Origin: Geminocystis herdmanii PCC 6308
GTDB lineage: Bacteria; Cyanobacteriota; Cyanobacteriia; Cyanobacteriales; Cyanobacteriaceae
Direction: 5' to 3'
Length of the DNA stretch: 64,000 nt
NCBI RefSeq assembly: GCF_000332235.1
Contig: NZ_CM001775.1
Location: 1,494,382-1,558,381 of the forward strand
This document shows positions 28,068-37,652 of the stretch, in pieces. The stretch's first letter is position 1; each line of letters starts with the position of its first letter. A model generated the notes under the pieces. That model worked only from the letters and a program-made list of their open reading frames with translations, made no database searches and was not told the DNA's origin. The position numbers and the translations under genes were made by a program.

Positions 28068-28772
28068 ATGGCTTATCATAAAGACTGGTTTAATAAAAAT
28101 CCTCCTTGGTTATGGTGGTCTTTTTTGCCTATTTTTGGTGGTGTTTCTTTAGTTTATGCAGGATGGAAAAGTAAAACAAATTCATGGTTATTCTTAGGGG
28201 GAGGATTAACATTTGTTTGTCTTCTATTTTCCTCTTTATTACCATCATCAGTATATTTATTTTGGTTAGCACAAATTATTATTGCTTTTCAAATTAAACA
28301 AACTTATTTGATAAAAACTGCCCCAAAAGGGGTATTAATTCCTTCCGTTAAAATTGCTCAATTAATGGCAGAATATCGAGGACAAATTGATATAAATAAT
28401 TGTTCTAAAGATGATATTGTGTATCAATTAGGCTTATCAATTATTCATGCTAATGACATTGAATCTTTAAGAAATGAAGGTTATATGTTTATGGATATTG
28501 ATGATTTATCGGAAGTAGCTGGAATACCAGAAAATATTTTGAGACGCATCGAGCCTTTAATGATTTTTGGTTATGATTTAAGGAAAGAAGCAGATGTTTC
28601 TTGGCGAAGATTAAATAGTTTAACGATCGAAGAATTAATGATTTATAATATCAGGGAAGAAGATGCAAAAAAAATTGTGTTGGAGAGAACAAAAAAAGGA
28701 CAATTTACCTCTTTATTAGACGTAAGAAAACGTACGGGAATCCCCATTCAAGTTTATCGTCATTTAGCTTAA
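28068..28772 (+). CDS. Membrane protein with ComEA-like helix-hairpin-helix repeats
   Basis: A 234-residue protein. The first 85 residues hold about three membrane helices. The cytoplasmic part has two helix-hairpin-helix modules: IDINNCSKDDIVYQLGLS onward (about 103-165) and LNSLTIEELMIYNIREEDA onward (about 178-234). HhH modules of this type bind DNA non-specifically or bind other proteins, as in ComEA. A membrane-tethered HhH protein could hold DNA or a complex at the membrane; that is inference. It is in line with the TM2 gene. Confidence 0.7.
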   Translation: MAYHKDWFNKNPPWLWWSFLPIFGGVSLVYAGWKSKTNSWLFLGGGLTFVCLLFSSLLPSSVYLFWLAQIIIAFQIKQTYLIKTAPKGVLIPSVKIAQLMAEYRGQIDINNCSKDDIVYQLGLSIIHANDIESLRNEGYMFMDIDDLSEVAGIPENILRRIEPLMIFGYDLRKEADVSWRRLNSLTIEELMIYNIREEDAKKIVLERTKKGQFTSLLDVRKRTGIPIQVYRHLA

Positions 28773-28915
28773 TTTTTCCATGGTTTTACCATAACGATTA
28801 AGTGGAATTTATCAATAATTAAATATATAGCATATTTCTTAAACTCGATCGAATTTTGAATTGATTTTTTGTAAGAATTTGGTTTCCTTAAACGGGTTAT
28901 TATGGGATAAAACTA

Positions 28916-31900
28916 TCAGGAATTACTCATCTGTTTGATAATTTTCATTGTCTCTATACTTACAGTTGTTACTCTCATTAATAAATCTATTACTTGCTCT
29001 TTATAATCAGCAAAATAGTAATTATTGAACTTTTCTGCTATGGTTTTATCCTTCGGTTTTTTCTCTTTATATTGATCTAAAATCCACTCTAAAGCACTAC
29101 GATTTCCTAATTTATATTCCCATGCTAAAGGCGGAATTTCTGTTAAGGTTGTTACCTCATCAATAATAATTTTATGGTTAACTTTATCAGCTTTTAATTT
29201 AACTTTTATTGTTGCTTCAGCATTTTTTAAAGATAAATCAATTCTGATTAAATTATAAGGTTTAATAGTTTCATAATTAAGGTGTAAATCCATCAATTTT
29301 TTACCCCAATGCGCCCATTGCCAAAAATCATCATAAAAGGGTATTCTCGGAAACTCTCTCTTTAAATTTAACTCATATTTTTCCCGATATTCTGGGTTAT
29401 GTAAAACCCCATAAACATAATAAAAAATATCCTCTTTTTCAATCTTATGTTTTATCTCTTGATTCTCTTTATCCGTAAAACAGGCATCCTGCCTGTTATC
29501 CTCCGACGGGCTAGAAGCCCGTTTTACGTTATGATAGTATTCTCTGAATTTTGTTAGGGCATAATCTGTTATATTATCAATTCTCTCTCTATTTTCATAG
29601 CGATATAATGACAAACATTGAGTTTTTTCAAGAATATCTAAACAAAATATTTGTTTTGTAACTAACACCGAAAATAATTTAGATGAACTTGTACCCGAAA
29701 AGGTTATTAATCGATTATCCTGAGTTAAATTTTTACAAAATAGTTCATAATGATTAGAGGTTAATCTATCAGATAATATTTTTTCTGCATAATAAAATTT
29801 ACTAACAAAAGGGCGATAATAAAACTTTATTATTAAGTTATTGTCAAAAATTAACTTAGTTAAATTTGATAAATTATTTTTTAAAGTAGCACTCCATTTG
29901 ATACTATAATCTAATTTATTTTCTCTATTATTTAATTCTTTTAAAGAGTTATAAGTTTTAATAAAATACTTAATTTTGTCAACTAAATTTTTCTCATTTT
30001 CATCTATTACCCATTCATCTCTAGCCGTCACAACGCCATTAGAATATAATTTAAAAATTGCATTTTCTTCATCAGGTTTTTTAGTTAACTTTGTCTCTTT
30101 ATTAGCTACTGGAATTAATCGATCGAAATCATTATCATCAGCTAAATTAATCCAATTATTATTTTTATCGGGATTAATAGTTTGAAAAACAATTTGTTCT
30201 AACTTATTAGTATTTAAAAACTTTAATTTATCGTAAGCTATTTCTAATTCTGGTCTTCTAGTATAAAATATTTTACAAGATGATTTGTTCTCTTTTTCTT
30301 TCACTAAAAATATAATAGCAACCCCTGTTTGAATACCAAAAACATTATGAGTTGTACCCGATAATTTCGGATTTTTTCTCACATCTCCCCCTAAATCGAT
30401 GATATAAATATAGTCAAAATCATCCCTAACAACTTTACGAAAACCATCGAATGTTCTAGCATCAATGAAAGATGAATTAGTAATAAAAGCAATAATTCCC
30501 TCATTATTTAACCTATCACTTGCCCATCGATAAAAACGAGAATACATATCATAAACCTTTGTTTTTTGGGCATTACTTTCTTTAACATAAGTCTCTTTTA
30601 TGCGTTTATCTATATCAGGATATTCCCGATTTTTATTATTATCATTCTCATTTTGTTGATTAGCATTATAGGGAGGATTGCCAATAATTACGGATATTTT
30701 TTTCTCATTTTGTCGCTTAATTCTCTCCGTATTTTCCTGACTCATAGCAAACAAATCAAACTGTTTTCCGCCGAAGTTGCTATGATCTAAAGTATCCATT
30801 AAACAGATATTATTAAACTCTAAATACTCTCCTGTTTTCTGCTGATAAGTATATTCAATGTTGAGATTTGCAATATAATAAGGCAAAATTGACATCTCAT
30901 TACAGTGAATCTCATTTCTATATTTATATTCAATATCTCTTGCTAATAAATAGTATAATATTTCTGTAATAAAAGTACCAGTACCCGTACAAGGATCAAG
31001 TATTTCTACGTCCTTATCTCCCAATGTTTTATCAAAGTGTTTTTCTAATAAATGATTGGTACTTTCTACCATAAATTTAACAACCTCATTAGGAGTATAA
31101 ACTATGCCTAATCTGTCTGCTTCTTTAGGATTATAGGCTTTATAAAAGTTCTCATAAACTACTTTCAAAAACTTTTGTTTTTCTTGATGATTAACGATAC
31201 TTGAAGCGGTACGAATAATGGCGTTATAATAACTTTGAATCGTCTTAAAAGTATTCTTTTTAACGCTACCACTAAAGAAAGTTTTGATGACTTCATTTAA
31301 TTGTTTAGCGATGTTATTTTCTTGATGAAATTGGGCATCACTGAAAATATTGGTAAAAATATCCTCTGTCAAAATATGCTGAATAATCATCTCTCGAATA
31401 TCATCTATTGTGATGTCTGGATTGATGGATTCTTGACAGACTTTTAAGAATTTATCCCTTGCTGAAATGAATTTTTCATTTTTTGCCCCTAAATCCCCAA
31501 ACTTGGGGACTTGTTGATATTCTCCCCCAGAATTGGGAGAAGGGGGGCAATCCGCAGAATTAGAGGAATGAAGGTCTTGACGATCGATCAATTTTCTGAG
31601 AGTATCAATTATGGTGGGTAAATCTTGACTAAAATTGCTGATAGCCTGACGAAAATCTTTGACTTCTGCCCTTTCGTAGTCTAAAAATTGATTAAGTAAA
31701 GTATCTAAAGCATCATCATCCGCCATGTTAATACGGAGGGATTCCGTGCCATTTTGGATTAAGACGGCGGTTTTCGTATCTTCAAAAAGAATATTATCGT
31801 TAGGATAACCTTTCTTAAATTTTGCTTCAATTTCAGCATCTAAAGAGTCTTTTTCGTCTTTTGCTTCCCAATATCCCCAATCAAGACGCAAAGCATCTTT

Positions 31901-32101
31901 GACAATACCATCAAGGCGAATGGGTTTATTTAAACTGCTGTTAATTGTTAATTCCTCCACCAATAAAAAATCCTTGCCCTTACAATAACCATTAAGTAAG
32001 GTTGCAAAAGCGTAACGAATTGAGCCTTCGTTGTTGCTACCGCCGTATATTTTACGGCTTTCTAAGTCTCGGCGATATTGATGGATAAGAGTTTTTGACA
32101 T
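28916..32101 (-). CDS. Type IIG-like restriction-modification fusion protein
   Basis: A single 1061-residue chain. The N-terminus has a PD-(D/E)XK-like nuclease pattern (RLDGIVKDALRLDWGYWEAKD, about 47-67). A helical connector follows. A gamma-class N6-adenine methyltransferase core has motif I DPCTGTGTF near 367 and motif IV NPPYN near 476. A target-recognition C-terminus ends the chain. No helicase motifs were seen, so Type IIG is likelier than Type ISP. The ATG at 32101 is preferred to an upstream start. Two palindromic intergenic-type repeats interrupt the gene in frame (31481-31551, 29475-29528). No separate specificity or modification gene is nearby. Confidence 0.8.
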   Translation of the reverse strand: MSKTLIHQYRRDLESRKIYGGSNNEGSIRYAFATLLNGYCKGKDFLLVEELTINSSLNKPIRLDGIVKDALRLDWGYWEAKDEKDSLDAEIEAKFKKGYPNDNILFEDTKTAVLIQNGTESLRINMADDDALDTLLNQFLDYERAEVKDFRQAISNFSQDLPTIIDTLRKLIDRQDLHSSNSADCPPSPNSGGEYQQVPKFGDLGAKNEKFISARDKFLKVCQESINPDITIDDIREMIIQHILTEDIFTNIFSDAQFHQENNIAKQLNEVIKTFFSGSVKKNTFKTIQSYYNAIIRTASSIVNHQEKQKFLKVVYENFYKAYNPKEADRLGIVYTPNEVVKFMVESTNHLLEKHFDKTLGDKDVEILDPCTGTGTFITEILYYLLARDIEYKYRNEIHCNEMSILPYYIANLNIEYTYQQKTGEYLEFNNICLMDTLDHSNFGGKQFDLFAMSQENTERIKRQNEKKISVIIGNPPYNANQQNENDNNKNREYPDIDKRIKETYVKESNAQKTKVYDMYSRFYRWASDRLNNEGIIAFITNSSFIDARTFDGFRKVVRDDFDYIYIIDLGGDVRKNPKLSGTTHNVFGIQTGVAIIFLVKEKENKSSCKIFYTRRPELEIAYDKLKFLNTNKLEQIVFQTINPDKNNNWINLADDNDFDRLIPVANKETKLTKKPDEENAIFKLYSNGVVTARDEWVIDENEKNLVDKIKYFIKTYNSLKELNNRENKLDYSIKWSATLKNNLSNLTKLIFDNNLIIKFYYRPFVSKFYYAEKILSDRLTSNHYELFCKNLTQDNRLITFSGTSSSKLFSVLVTKQIFCLDILEKTQCLSLYRYENRERIDNITDYALTKFREYYHNVKRASSPSEDNRQDACFTDKENQEIKHKIEKEDIFYYVYGVLHNPEYREKYELNLKREFPRIPFYDDFWQWAHWGKKLMDLHLNYETIKPYNLIRIDLSLKNAEATIKVKLKADKVNHKIIIDEVTTLTEIPPLAWEYKLGNRSALEWILDQYKEKKPKDKTIAEKFNNYYFADYKEQVIDLLMRVTTVSIETMKIIKQMSNS
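29475..29528. repeat. Palindromic repeat inserted in frame in the R-M gene
   Basis: The unit begins GTAAAACAGGCATCCTGCCT and ends GGGCTAGAAGCCCGTTTTAC, so it contains two stems and inverted ends (GTAAAAC/GTTTTAC). It encodes the odd stretch KRASSPSEDNRQDACFT in the R-M protein. Confidence 0.7.
31481..31551. repeat. Second palindromic repeat inside the R-M gene
   Basis: TTTTGCCCCTAAATCCCCAA, then TTGGGGA, matches the intergenic palindrome at 8365-8390; CTCCCCCAGAATTGGGAG follows. It encodes the proline- and glycine-rich stretch DCPPSPNSGGEYQQVPKFGD. The reading frame stays open. Confidence 0.7.
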
Positions 32102-32171
32102 AATTAAAATAATTGGCAAATTTTTGGGATAGTTTTGTGACTAATGAGACATCTAAGTTATCAAAAGATTA

Positions 32172-34157
32172 TTAGAAATTGGGATGAAAATAATCATAAA
32201 TATTTTGAGCTAAATTATCTCCAATTCCCGACACTTCTTGCAGTTGTTTAACACTAGCTTCCCTGATATAATCGATCGAATGAAAGTGAGATAATAACAA
32301 TTTTTGACGTTCAAATCCTAAGCCGATAATATCATCTAAGATCGATCGACGACTAGCTTTTAATCGCTGTTGACGATGGAAAGTCACCGCAAAACGATGG
32401 GCTTCATCTCTCAATCTGCGTAATAATTGTACCCCCATTTGCTCCTTATTAGTTGATAAAGGTTGAGATTGATTAGGGATAAAAATTTCTTCTCTTTTTT
32501 TAGCTAAACTAATAACGTTAATTTTGGAAGATAAATTCATTTCTTCTAACACTTCCCATACCGAAGAAAGTTGTCCTTTTCCTCCGTCAATTATCACTAA
32601 ATCTGGGTATTCTTCCGTTTTAGAAAAGCGTCTTTTAATGATTTCTTGAAGGGAAGCAAAATCGTCAGAATGTCCTATTTTTATGTCTGGATTTTGTATT
32701 TTATAATGGCGATAATGTTGTTTTGCAGGTAAACCATCGATAAAGACAACCCTTGAAGCAACAGCATTTGAACCTTGTATATGAGATATATCATAACCTT
32801 CGATGCGTCTTGGGAGAGTAGATAAATCTAAAATTTTCGCTAAATCTTCCATAGCTTGTAAATTAGTTTGCGTAAATTTTTGACTCCTTTCTAACTCAAT
32901 TTGTGCGTTTCTTTCTACCATAGAAATTAACTCTGCTTTTTGCTGTTTTTGAGGAGTGATAATAGTAACTTTTTTACCTTTTTTTTCTCTTAACCAATTA
33001 GTTAAAATTTCTTCTTGGGGTAAGTTATATTGTACTAAAATTTCTGAGGGGATTTCTAGGGAGTCAATATTAGAATAATGTTCTTCTAAAACTCTTTGTA
33101 GAATCTCTCCTTTATCATCATTTTTATTATTACTAGAATCTTGGTATTTATCACTAATAGTTTGAGATTCCTTAGCTATCGATCGAAATGACATTTTTCC
33201 CTTATTATTGTATAAATCTTGTTCATATTTCTCGTTAATATTAATAGTTTGAGACTCATTTTTTGTCTGTGAAAATGAGGTTTTTTCATTGCTTAAATTA
33301 TCAGTAAAAAAGCCTAATCTGCTAATTAATTTTCCTGCCCGAATCTGGAATAATTGAATGCAAGTATGTTTGTCGTCTTGAGCTAGTGCGATCGCATCTC
33401 TGGAAATAGTATCATCAGGTAAAGCTACTTTTTGAGTAGTAAATAATTGAGTTAAACTGCGAATTTGATCTCGATATTTACTCGCTTTTTCAAACTCTAA
33501 ATTCTCGGCACAATTTGCCATTTTTTCTGTCAATTGTTGCAGTAATTCATCAATTCTTCCCTGAAAAATTAAGGCAATTTTATTGATAATTTCTCGATAG
33601 TCTTCAGAAGTAATTAAATTTTGACAAACTCCGGGGCATTTTCCCATATCATAGTTCAAACAAGGACGATTTTTATATAGGGGTTTCGATCGTTGTCTCA
33701 GGGGAAAAGTGCGTTTAATAATCTCAAGGGTATCTTTTAGTTTACCACTATCTACATAAGGACCATAATATCGATCGAGCTTACTATTTAAGCGCCTTTT
33801 ACGGGTAATAAAAATACGAGGATAATCTTCAGACCATGTTATACAAATATAAGGGTATTTTTTATCATCTTTTAAAAGTACATTAAAATGAGGCTGATGT
33901 TGTTTAATTAAATTCGCCTCTAAAGCTAAAGCCTCCGCTTCGGTATCCGTAACAATAAATTCAATATCTCGAATTTGTTGCACCATTAAAGCAATTCTGT
34001 TGCTATGTTTTTGACTGGCATTAAAATAAGATTTGACTCTATTTTTTAAGTTTTTAGCTTTACCAATATAAAGAATATTACCCTGTTTATCCTTCATAAA
34101 ATAAACCCCAGCATCAGAGGGTAAATTAGTTAAAATTGTCGATAAATTTTCATCCAT
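32172..34157 (-). CDS. uvrC: Excinuclease ABC subunit C
   Basis: Dual-incision nuclease of nucleotide excision repair, 661 residues. The GIY-YIG domain is at 14-95 ([19 protein letters not shown]). A Cys cluster lies near 164-175, and a UVR (UvrB-binding) motif near 205-238. An RNase H-like C-terminal nuclease ([24 protein letters not shown]) and helix-hairpin-helix repeats at the end complete it. Between the UVR motif and the RNase H part, about 60 residues (roughly 285-345, Asn/Lys/Ser-rich) are inserted, carrying an imperfect internal duplication around ESQTI. Family members are usually about 600-630 residues. Confidence 0.95.
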   Translation of the reverse strand: MDENLSTILTNLPSDAGVYFMKDKQGNILYIGKAKNLKNRVKSYFNASQKHSNRIALMVQQIRDIEFIVTDTEAEALALEANLIKQHQPHFNVLLKDDKKYPYICITWSEDYPRIFITRKRRLNSKLDRYYGPYVDSGKLKDTLEIIKRTFPLRQRSKPLYKNRPCLNYDMGKCPGVCQNLITSEDYREIINKIALIFQGRIDELLQQLTEKMANCAENLEFEKASKYRDQIRSLTQLFTTQKVALPDDTISRDAIALAQDDKHTCIQLFQIRAGKLISRLGFFTDNLSNEKTSFSQTKNESQTININEKYEQDLYNNKGKMSFRSIAKESQTISDKYQDSSNNKNDDKGEILQRVLEEHYSNIDSLEIPSEILVQYNLPQEEILTNWLREKKGKKVTIITPQKQQKAELISMVERNAQIELERSQKFTQTNLQAMEDLAKILDLSTLPRRIEGYDISHIQGSNAVASRVVFIDGLPAKQHYRHYKIQNPDIKIGHSDDFASLQEIIKRRFSKTEEYPDLVIIDGGKGQLSSVWEVLEEMNLSSKINVISLAKKREEIFIPNQSQPLSTNKEQMGVQLLRRLRDEAHRFAVTFHRQQRLKASRRSILDDIIGLGFERQKLLLSHFHSIDYIREASVKQLQEVSGIGDNLAQNIYDYFHPNF

Positions 34158-34463
34158 AAAATTGATAATAATAGCAAATATTGTAATCCTAAATTATTTG
34201 GTTAATGAGGGCAAACAGATTCTGATTGTTTATTTGTAAGCTCTATAAAAATTTCATGATCTGTAATAAAATGATAGTTATTGACTCTTACATCTGAAAA
34301 ATTAATAAGTTGAGTGATAAAATGAAGAGAAGAATTAAAGGGTATAAAAAAAAAATTTTGATACTAAAAAATATACTTATTTTAACTATATAAAAAATTT
34401 GAAGTAGATAAAGACTTTGGGATAGCTTAAAATACCTCTATTTGATTTCGGTTTATCATATCA
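34158..34463. other. AT-rich spacer
   Basis: No gene recognised. It separates uvrC from the hicAB-1 locus and should carry the uvrC promoter. Confidence 0.4.
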
Positions 34464-34691
34464 TTAACTATAAGCTAATTTACGAGGTGCTATGGGAATT
34501 TCTAAACCTTTAGCGATAAAATCTTCTTTTACCATTTCCCATGCCGTTTGTAATTCTATTAATGCTTCCTCTGAAGTATCTCCAAAAGCAGAGATGTTTG
34601 GCATTTCCACAAAATGGCATAACCAATCACCATTCTCATCGACATAAAGATTAATGGTGAATCCGTCAAAATCATAATTATTGATACTCAT
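34464..34691 (-). CDS. hicB: HicB-family antitoxin (locus 1)
   Basis: A 75-residue protein with the HicB partial RNase H fold: INLYVDENGDWLCHFVEMPN, then SAFGDTSEEAL and an amphipathic helix. HicB neutralises the HicA mRNA interferase. It has no DNA-binding C-terminus. It sits two bases after the stop of a hicA frame that contains a nonsense codon, so this looks like an antitoxin left without an active toxin. Confidence 0.82.
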   Translation of the reverse strand: MSINNYDFDGFTINLYVDENGDWLCHFVEMPNISAFGDTSEEALIELQTAWEMVKEDFIAKGLEIPIAPRKLAYS

Positions 34692-34693
34692 AG

Positions 34694-34927
34694 TTATATT
34701 TCCTCTTGATAATTAAAAAATTGTTTGACTTGATAAACTTTAGCTTTGCCGTCTTTTTGAGGTTGAATTGGTAAGGGTTGATTTTGAGGGGAATACCACA
34801 AACGATGACTACCTTTTTGACGGCTAAATTGCCAACCACATTGTTGTAATCAAGTTTTAAATTCAGCAAAGGTAAGATTCTGAGGATTAGTTTTTGCTTT
34901 CTGCCATAATTTATCTTTTTTCGTCAT
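34694..34927 (-). pseudogene. hicA: hicA toxin gene with in-frame TGA (locus 1)
   Basis: Reading from ATG 34927 gives a 77-codon frame ending at 34694 if codon 26 is ignored. Codon 26 (34852-34850) is TGA. The N-terminal part (TKKDKLWQKAKTNPQNLTF) and the catalytic His region QFSRQKGSHRLW after the stop are typical HicA, as is the end GKAKVYQVKQFFN. One substitution is enough to explain the interruption; a base-call error is the alternative. Two bases separate it from hicB. Confidence 0.8.
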
Positions 34928-35014
34928 ATATTGATGATTGTCAGAAATTCATTAAAATCACTAGAGTTAGACATCGTCAAGATGTTTATAAAAACTGATT
35001 AATTCTCTTACTAT

Positions 35015-35422
35015 TTAACAATAGCGCACGGACTGCTCCAACGATCGAGGCTCTCCTGTTTCAGCGTCAGTATTATGACAAGCAAACATCATTTTAGCAG
35101 AAATTTTCGTAAATTCAATACGATCGTCCTCTTTTTGTAAAATATAACCTCGTAACTCTTTAATAGGTAGATTTGTATATTCATCTACTTCATCAGTGAA
35201 CGATCGTAAAATAATCGAGCCTTGATTTTTCACACCTTTTGATAAACGTAACATAAATAGCTCTCTAACACCTTTTTGATAACCATAAATTACTTTCTGT
35301 TTTTTGCGTTCTAAATCTACCACAAAAACTTCCCCATCACTGTCAAGAAAAGTAACAATGGCACTAGAATTACAATGGGATTCTAATTCAAATAGTAAAG
35401 ATGATAAGCTATTTTGGATCAT
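35015..35422 (-). CDS. Conserved hypothetical protein
   Basis: A 135-residue soluble protein, probably beta-rich in the first half (SSAIVTFLDSDGEVFVVDLE) with a KISAKMMFACHNTDAETGEP block near the end. No catalytic motif was recognised. It is divergent from and overlaps the upstream edge of the PBP2 gene region, so the two may share a control region. Confidence 0.6.
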   Translation of the reverse strand: MIQNSLSSLLFELESHCNSSAIVTFLDSDGEVFVVDLERKKQKVIYGYQKGVRELFMLRLSKGVKNQGSIILRSFTDEVDEYTNLPIKELRGYILQKEDDRIEFTKISAKMMFACHNTDAETGEPRSLEQSVRYC

Positions 35423-35455
35423 AATAGGAATAATTACTCAATCAATAATAATTAC

Positions 35456-37255
35456 ATGGGATTAGCAAATTTAGTCAAAAAGCCAGTAAGAAAAACCACT
35501 TTTAGAGTTAATGAGCCGAAAAAAATTTGGTTAACAGTGGGACAAAAAGATCAACCTATCTTTATTATGATCTTAATTAGTCTTTTTTTATTCGGCGCTA
35601 TCGGTCTTCGTCTAGGATACCTACAAATAGTCGAGGGTGACAAGTATTCCCAAAAAGCTGATAGTAACCGTACTAAAATTATTCCTAAACCCCCTGTAAG
35701 AGGTAATTTGTTCGATCGAAAAGGACGTATTTTGAGTGCTACTAAACTATCTCATTCAGCTTACTTGTGGCCTGCCGTACAAAAACAGGAAAACTGGTTA
35801 GAAATTCGATCGATGTTAAGCAATATTCTTAACATATCAGAAGACAAATTGCAAGAATTGTTAGAAAAAGAAGGTTATGATTCTCCCACCTTAGTCAGAA
35901 TTGCTCGTAACCTAACCCCAAAACAAATTACCGCCATAGAAGAAAATCGTAACATCCTCTCAGAAGTCGAAGTGGACACCGACACCGTTAGATATTACCC
36001 CCACGGCAAAATTGGTTCTCATGTTTTAGGTTACACCAGAGAAATTAATGGCGATGAATTAAAAGCTAGACAAAGTGAAGGATATCGCATGGGGGATGTC
36101 ATCGGTAAAATGGGAGCAGAAGCTGGTTTAGAATCCCAATTACGAGGGGAATGGGGAGGAATCCTCATGGAAAGAGATGGTAGTGGAAAAGTTATACGAA
36201 AACTGGGCATTAAAGAAGCCAAAGCAGGAAATGATGTCACCTTAACCATCGATTTAGAATTACAAAAAGTAGCCGAAAAAGCCCTAGGGGAAAGAAAAGG
36301 GGCAGTAGTCGCCTTAGATCCTCGTGATGGTGGAGTTTTAGCCATGGTGAGTTATCCAGCCTTTGATCCTAACATCTTTTCAGGACGCATCACCGAACAA
36401 ATTTGGCAAGAAGTACAAGGAAAAGGCAACCCTTTCATTAACCGTGCCGTTGTGGGATTCCCTCCAGCTTCCACCTTTAAAATCGTCACCGCCACCGCAG
36501 GAATGGAATCTGGTAAGTATAAACCATCAACCATATTACCTACCTATGCTTATCTTAGGGTAGGAGGTACAGCCTTTGGAGAGTGGAATCGATCGGGCTT
36601 TGGACCCATGGGTTTTGTAAGTGCTATGGCGTGGAGTAGCAACACATTTTTTGGACAAATCGGCAACGGTATCGGGGGAGAAAAACTCATCGAATGGTCA
36701 AGAAAATACGGTTTTGGTAGCCCTACCGGCATCGAATTAAAAGAAGAAAGCGCAGGATTAATTGCAGATAATGAATGGAAACAAAAGCGTTTTAACTGGG
36801 ATTGGACAGTGGGAGATACCGTTAATATGTCGATCGGACAAGGTTTTACCCTAGCAACTCCATTACAAGTAGCAGTAATGTTTGCTGTACCTGCCAACGG
36901 TGGTTATCGAGTCGTACCCCATTTAGAACAAGATAAAGCTACTTATATGAGTAAACGAGAATCCCTTAACATTAAACCCGAAACCATCAAAGCCGTTAAA
37001 GAAGGATTACGAGCCGTCATTACTAGAGGGACAGGAGGAAAAGCCGCCTTATCAGGTGTTGCCGTAGCGGGGAAAAGTGGCACTGCCGAAGCCCCTCCGG
37101 GAAAATCCCATGCTTGGTTTGGAGCTTATGCCCCCTACGAAAATCCTGAAATTGTAGTAGTGGCTTTTGTGGAACACTCAGGAGGAGGCGGAGGCTCAAC
37201 AGCGGGTCCGATCGTGCGGGAGGTTTTAGAGGCTTATTTCAAAAGCCCTAAGTAA
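35456..37255 (+). CDS. mrdA: Penicillin-binding protein 2 (elongasome transpeptidase)
   Basis: A class B PBP of 599 residues: one N-terminal membrane helix (about 32-54), the pedestal domain and the transpeptidase. Active-site motifs are STFK (S is the acylated Ser, near residue 340), SSN near 393 and KSGT near 541. It crosslinks peptidoglycan in sidewall growth with MreC/RodA. The ATG (MGLANLVKK) is preferred to an upstream TTG that would add 14 Asn-rich residues. rodA is not adjacent. Confidence 0.92.
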   Translation: MGLANLVKKPVRKTTFRVNEPKKIWLTVGQKDQPIFIMILISLFLFGAIGLRLGYLQIVEGDKYSQKADSNRTKIIPKPPVRGNLFDRKGRILSATKLSHSAYLWPAVQKQENWLEIRSMLSNILNISEDKLQELLEKEGYDSPTLVRIARNLTPKQITAIEENRNILSEVEVDTDTVRYYPHGKIGSHVLGYTREINGDELKARQSEGYRMGDVIGKMGAEAGLESQLRGEWGGILMERDGSGKVIRKLGIKEAKAGNDVTLTIDLELQKVAEKALGERKGAVVALDPRDGGVLAMVSYPAFDPNIFSGRITEQIWQEVQGKGNPFINRAVVGFPPASTFKIVTATAGMESGKYKPSTILPTYAYLRVGGTAFGEWNRSGFGPMGFVSAMAWSSNTFFGQIGNGIGGEKLIEWSRKYGFGSPTGIELKEESAGLIADNEWKQKRFNWDWTVGDTVNMSIGQGFTLATPLQVAVMFAVPANGGYRVVPHLEQDKATYMSKRESLNIKPETIKAVKEGLRAVITRGTGGKAALSGVAVAGKSGTAEAPPGKSHAWFGAYAPYENPEIVVVAFVEHSGGGGGSTAGPIVREVLEAYFKSPK

Positions 37256-37278
37256 GGTGCTAATTTTTCATGAAAAAA

Positions 37279-37396
37279 ACTCGATCGTTCTTTAGTAGTG
37301 CGATCGAACTCCCCAAACTCTCAAAACTCCATCACTAAAAGTGGCGCTGCACGATCGAACCTTCCCAAAACTCGATCGAACCTTCCCAAACTCCCT
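37279..37396. repeat. Tandem CGATCGAACC repeat array, left copy
   Basis: Units of the type AAACTCGATCGAACCTTCCC are repeated, beginning with TCGATCGTTCTTTAG. The same motif array lies at 39607-39683. The left array has replaced the 3' half of hicA-2. Confidence 0.7.
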
Positions 37397-37494
37397 AAAA
37401 TAATATGACTTCCTTTTTGGGAATCAACAATAAAATCAATTTTTTCTAAAGCCTTAACACATTTTTTCCCAGAAATGACAGGTAATGAAGGCAT
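37321..37494 (-). pseudogene. hicA: Truncated hicA toxin (locus 2), 3' part replaced by repeats
   Basis: From ATG 37494 the frame reads MPSLPVISGKKCVKALEKI, then DSQKGSHIIL, the HicA N-terminus with its catalytic His. It then runs into the CGATCGAACC repeat array and stops at 37321 after 57 codons. The C-terminal half of HicA is missing. It follows hicB-2 with a two-base gap. Confidence 0.75.
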
Positions 37495-37496
37495 TG

Positions 37497-37652
37497 CTAA
37501 ATTTTGATTACCTCATAACGATCTTCAGGGATTAATTCCCCATCTTGAATTAAAGACTCAATATAAAGTTCCATCGCTTCTTGTATATTAGAGATAGCTT
37601 CTTCACGAGTTTTTCCTTGACTGATGCAACCGGGTAAACTAGGAATTTCAAC
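37497..37652 (-). pseudogene. hicB: hicB antitoxin, 3' part (locus 2, split by IS)
   Basis: Reads VEIPSLPGCISQGKTREEAI and on to DRYEVIKI and stop: the C-terminal two thirds of HicB. The missing N-terminus lies at 39453-39529, on the other side of an insertion sequence. Joining 39529-39453 to 37644-37497 gives exactly 225 bases, an uninterrupted 75-codon hicB. Confidence 0.85.
37645..37652. repeat. Target-site duplication, left copy
   Basis: ATTTCAAC, repeated at 39453-39460. Eight bases is the usual duplication length for IS66-family elements. Confidence 0.85.

Noticed and set aside
28916-32101. Type ISP restriction enzyme
   Set aside because: A nuclease-like region and an adenine methyltransferase are visible, but no helicase motifs were seen between them, so Type IIG is preferred.
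34678-34869. 63-codon minus-strand frame overlapping hicA-1
   Set aside because: It is another frame of the broken hicA gene; the true frame carries the HicA motifs.
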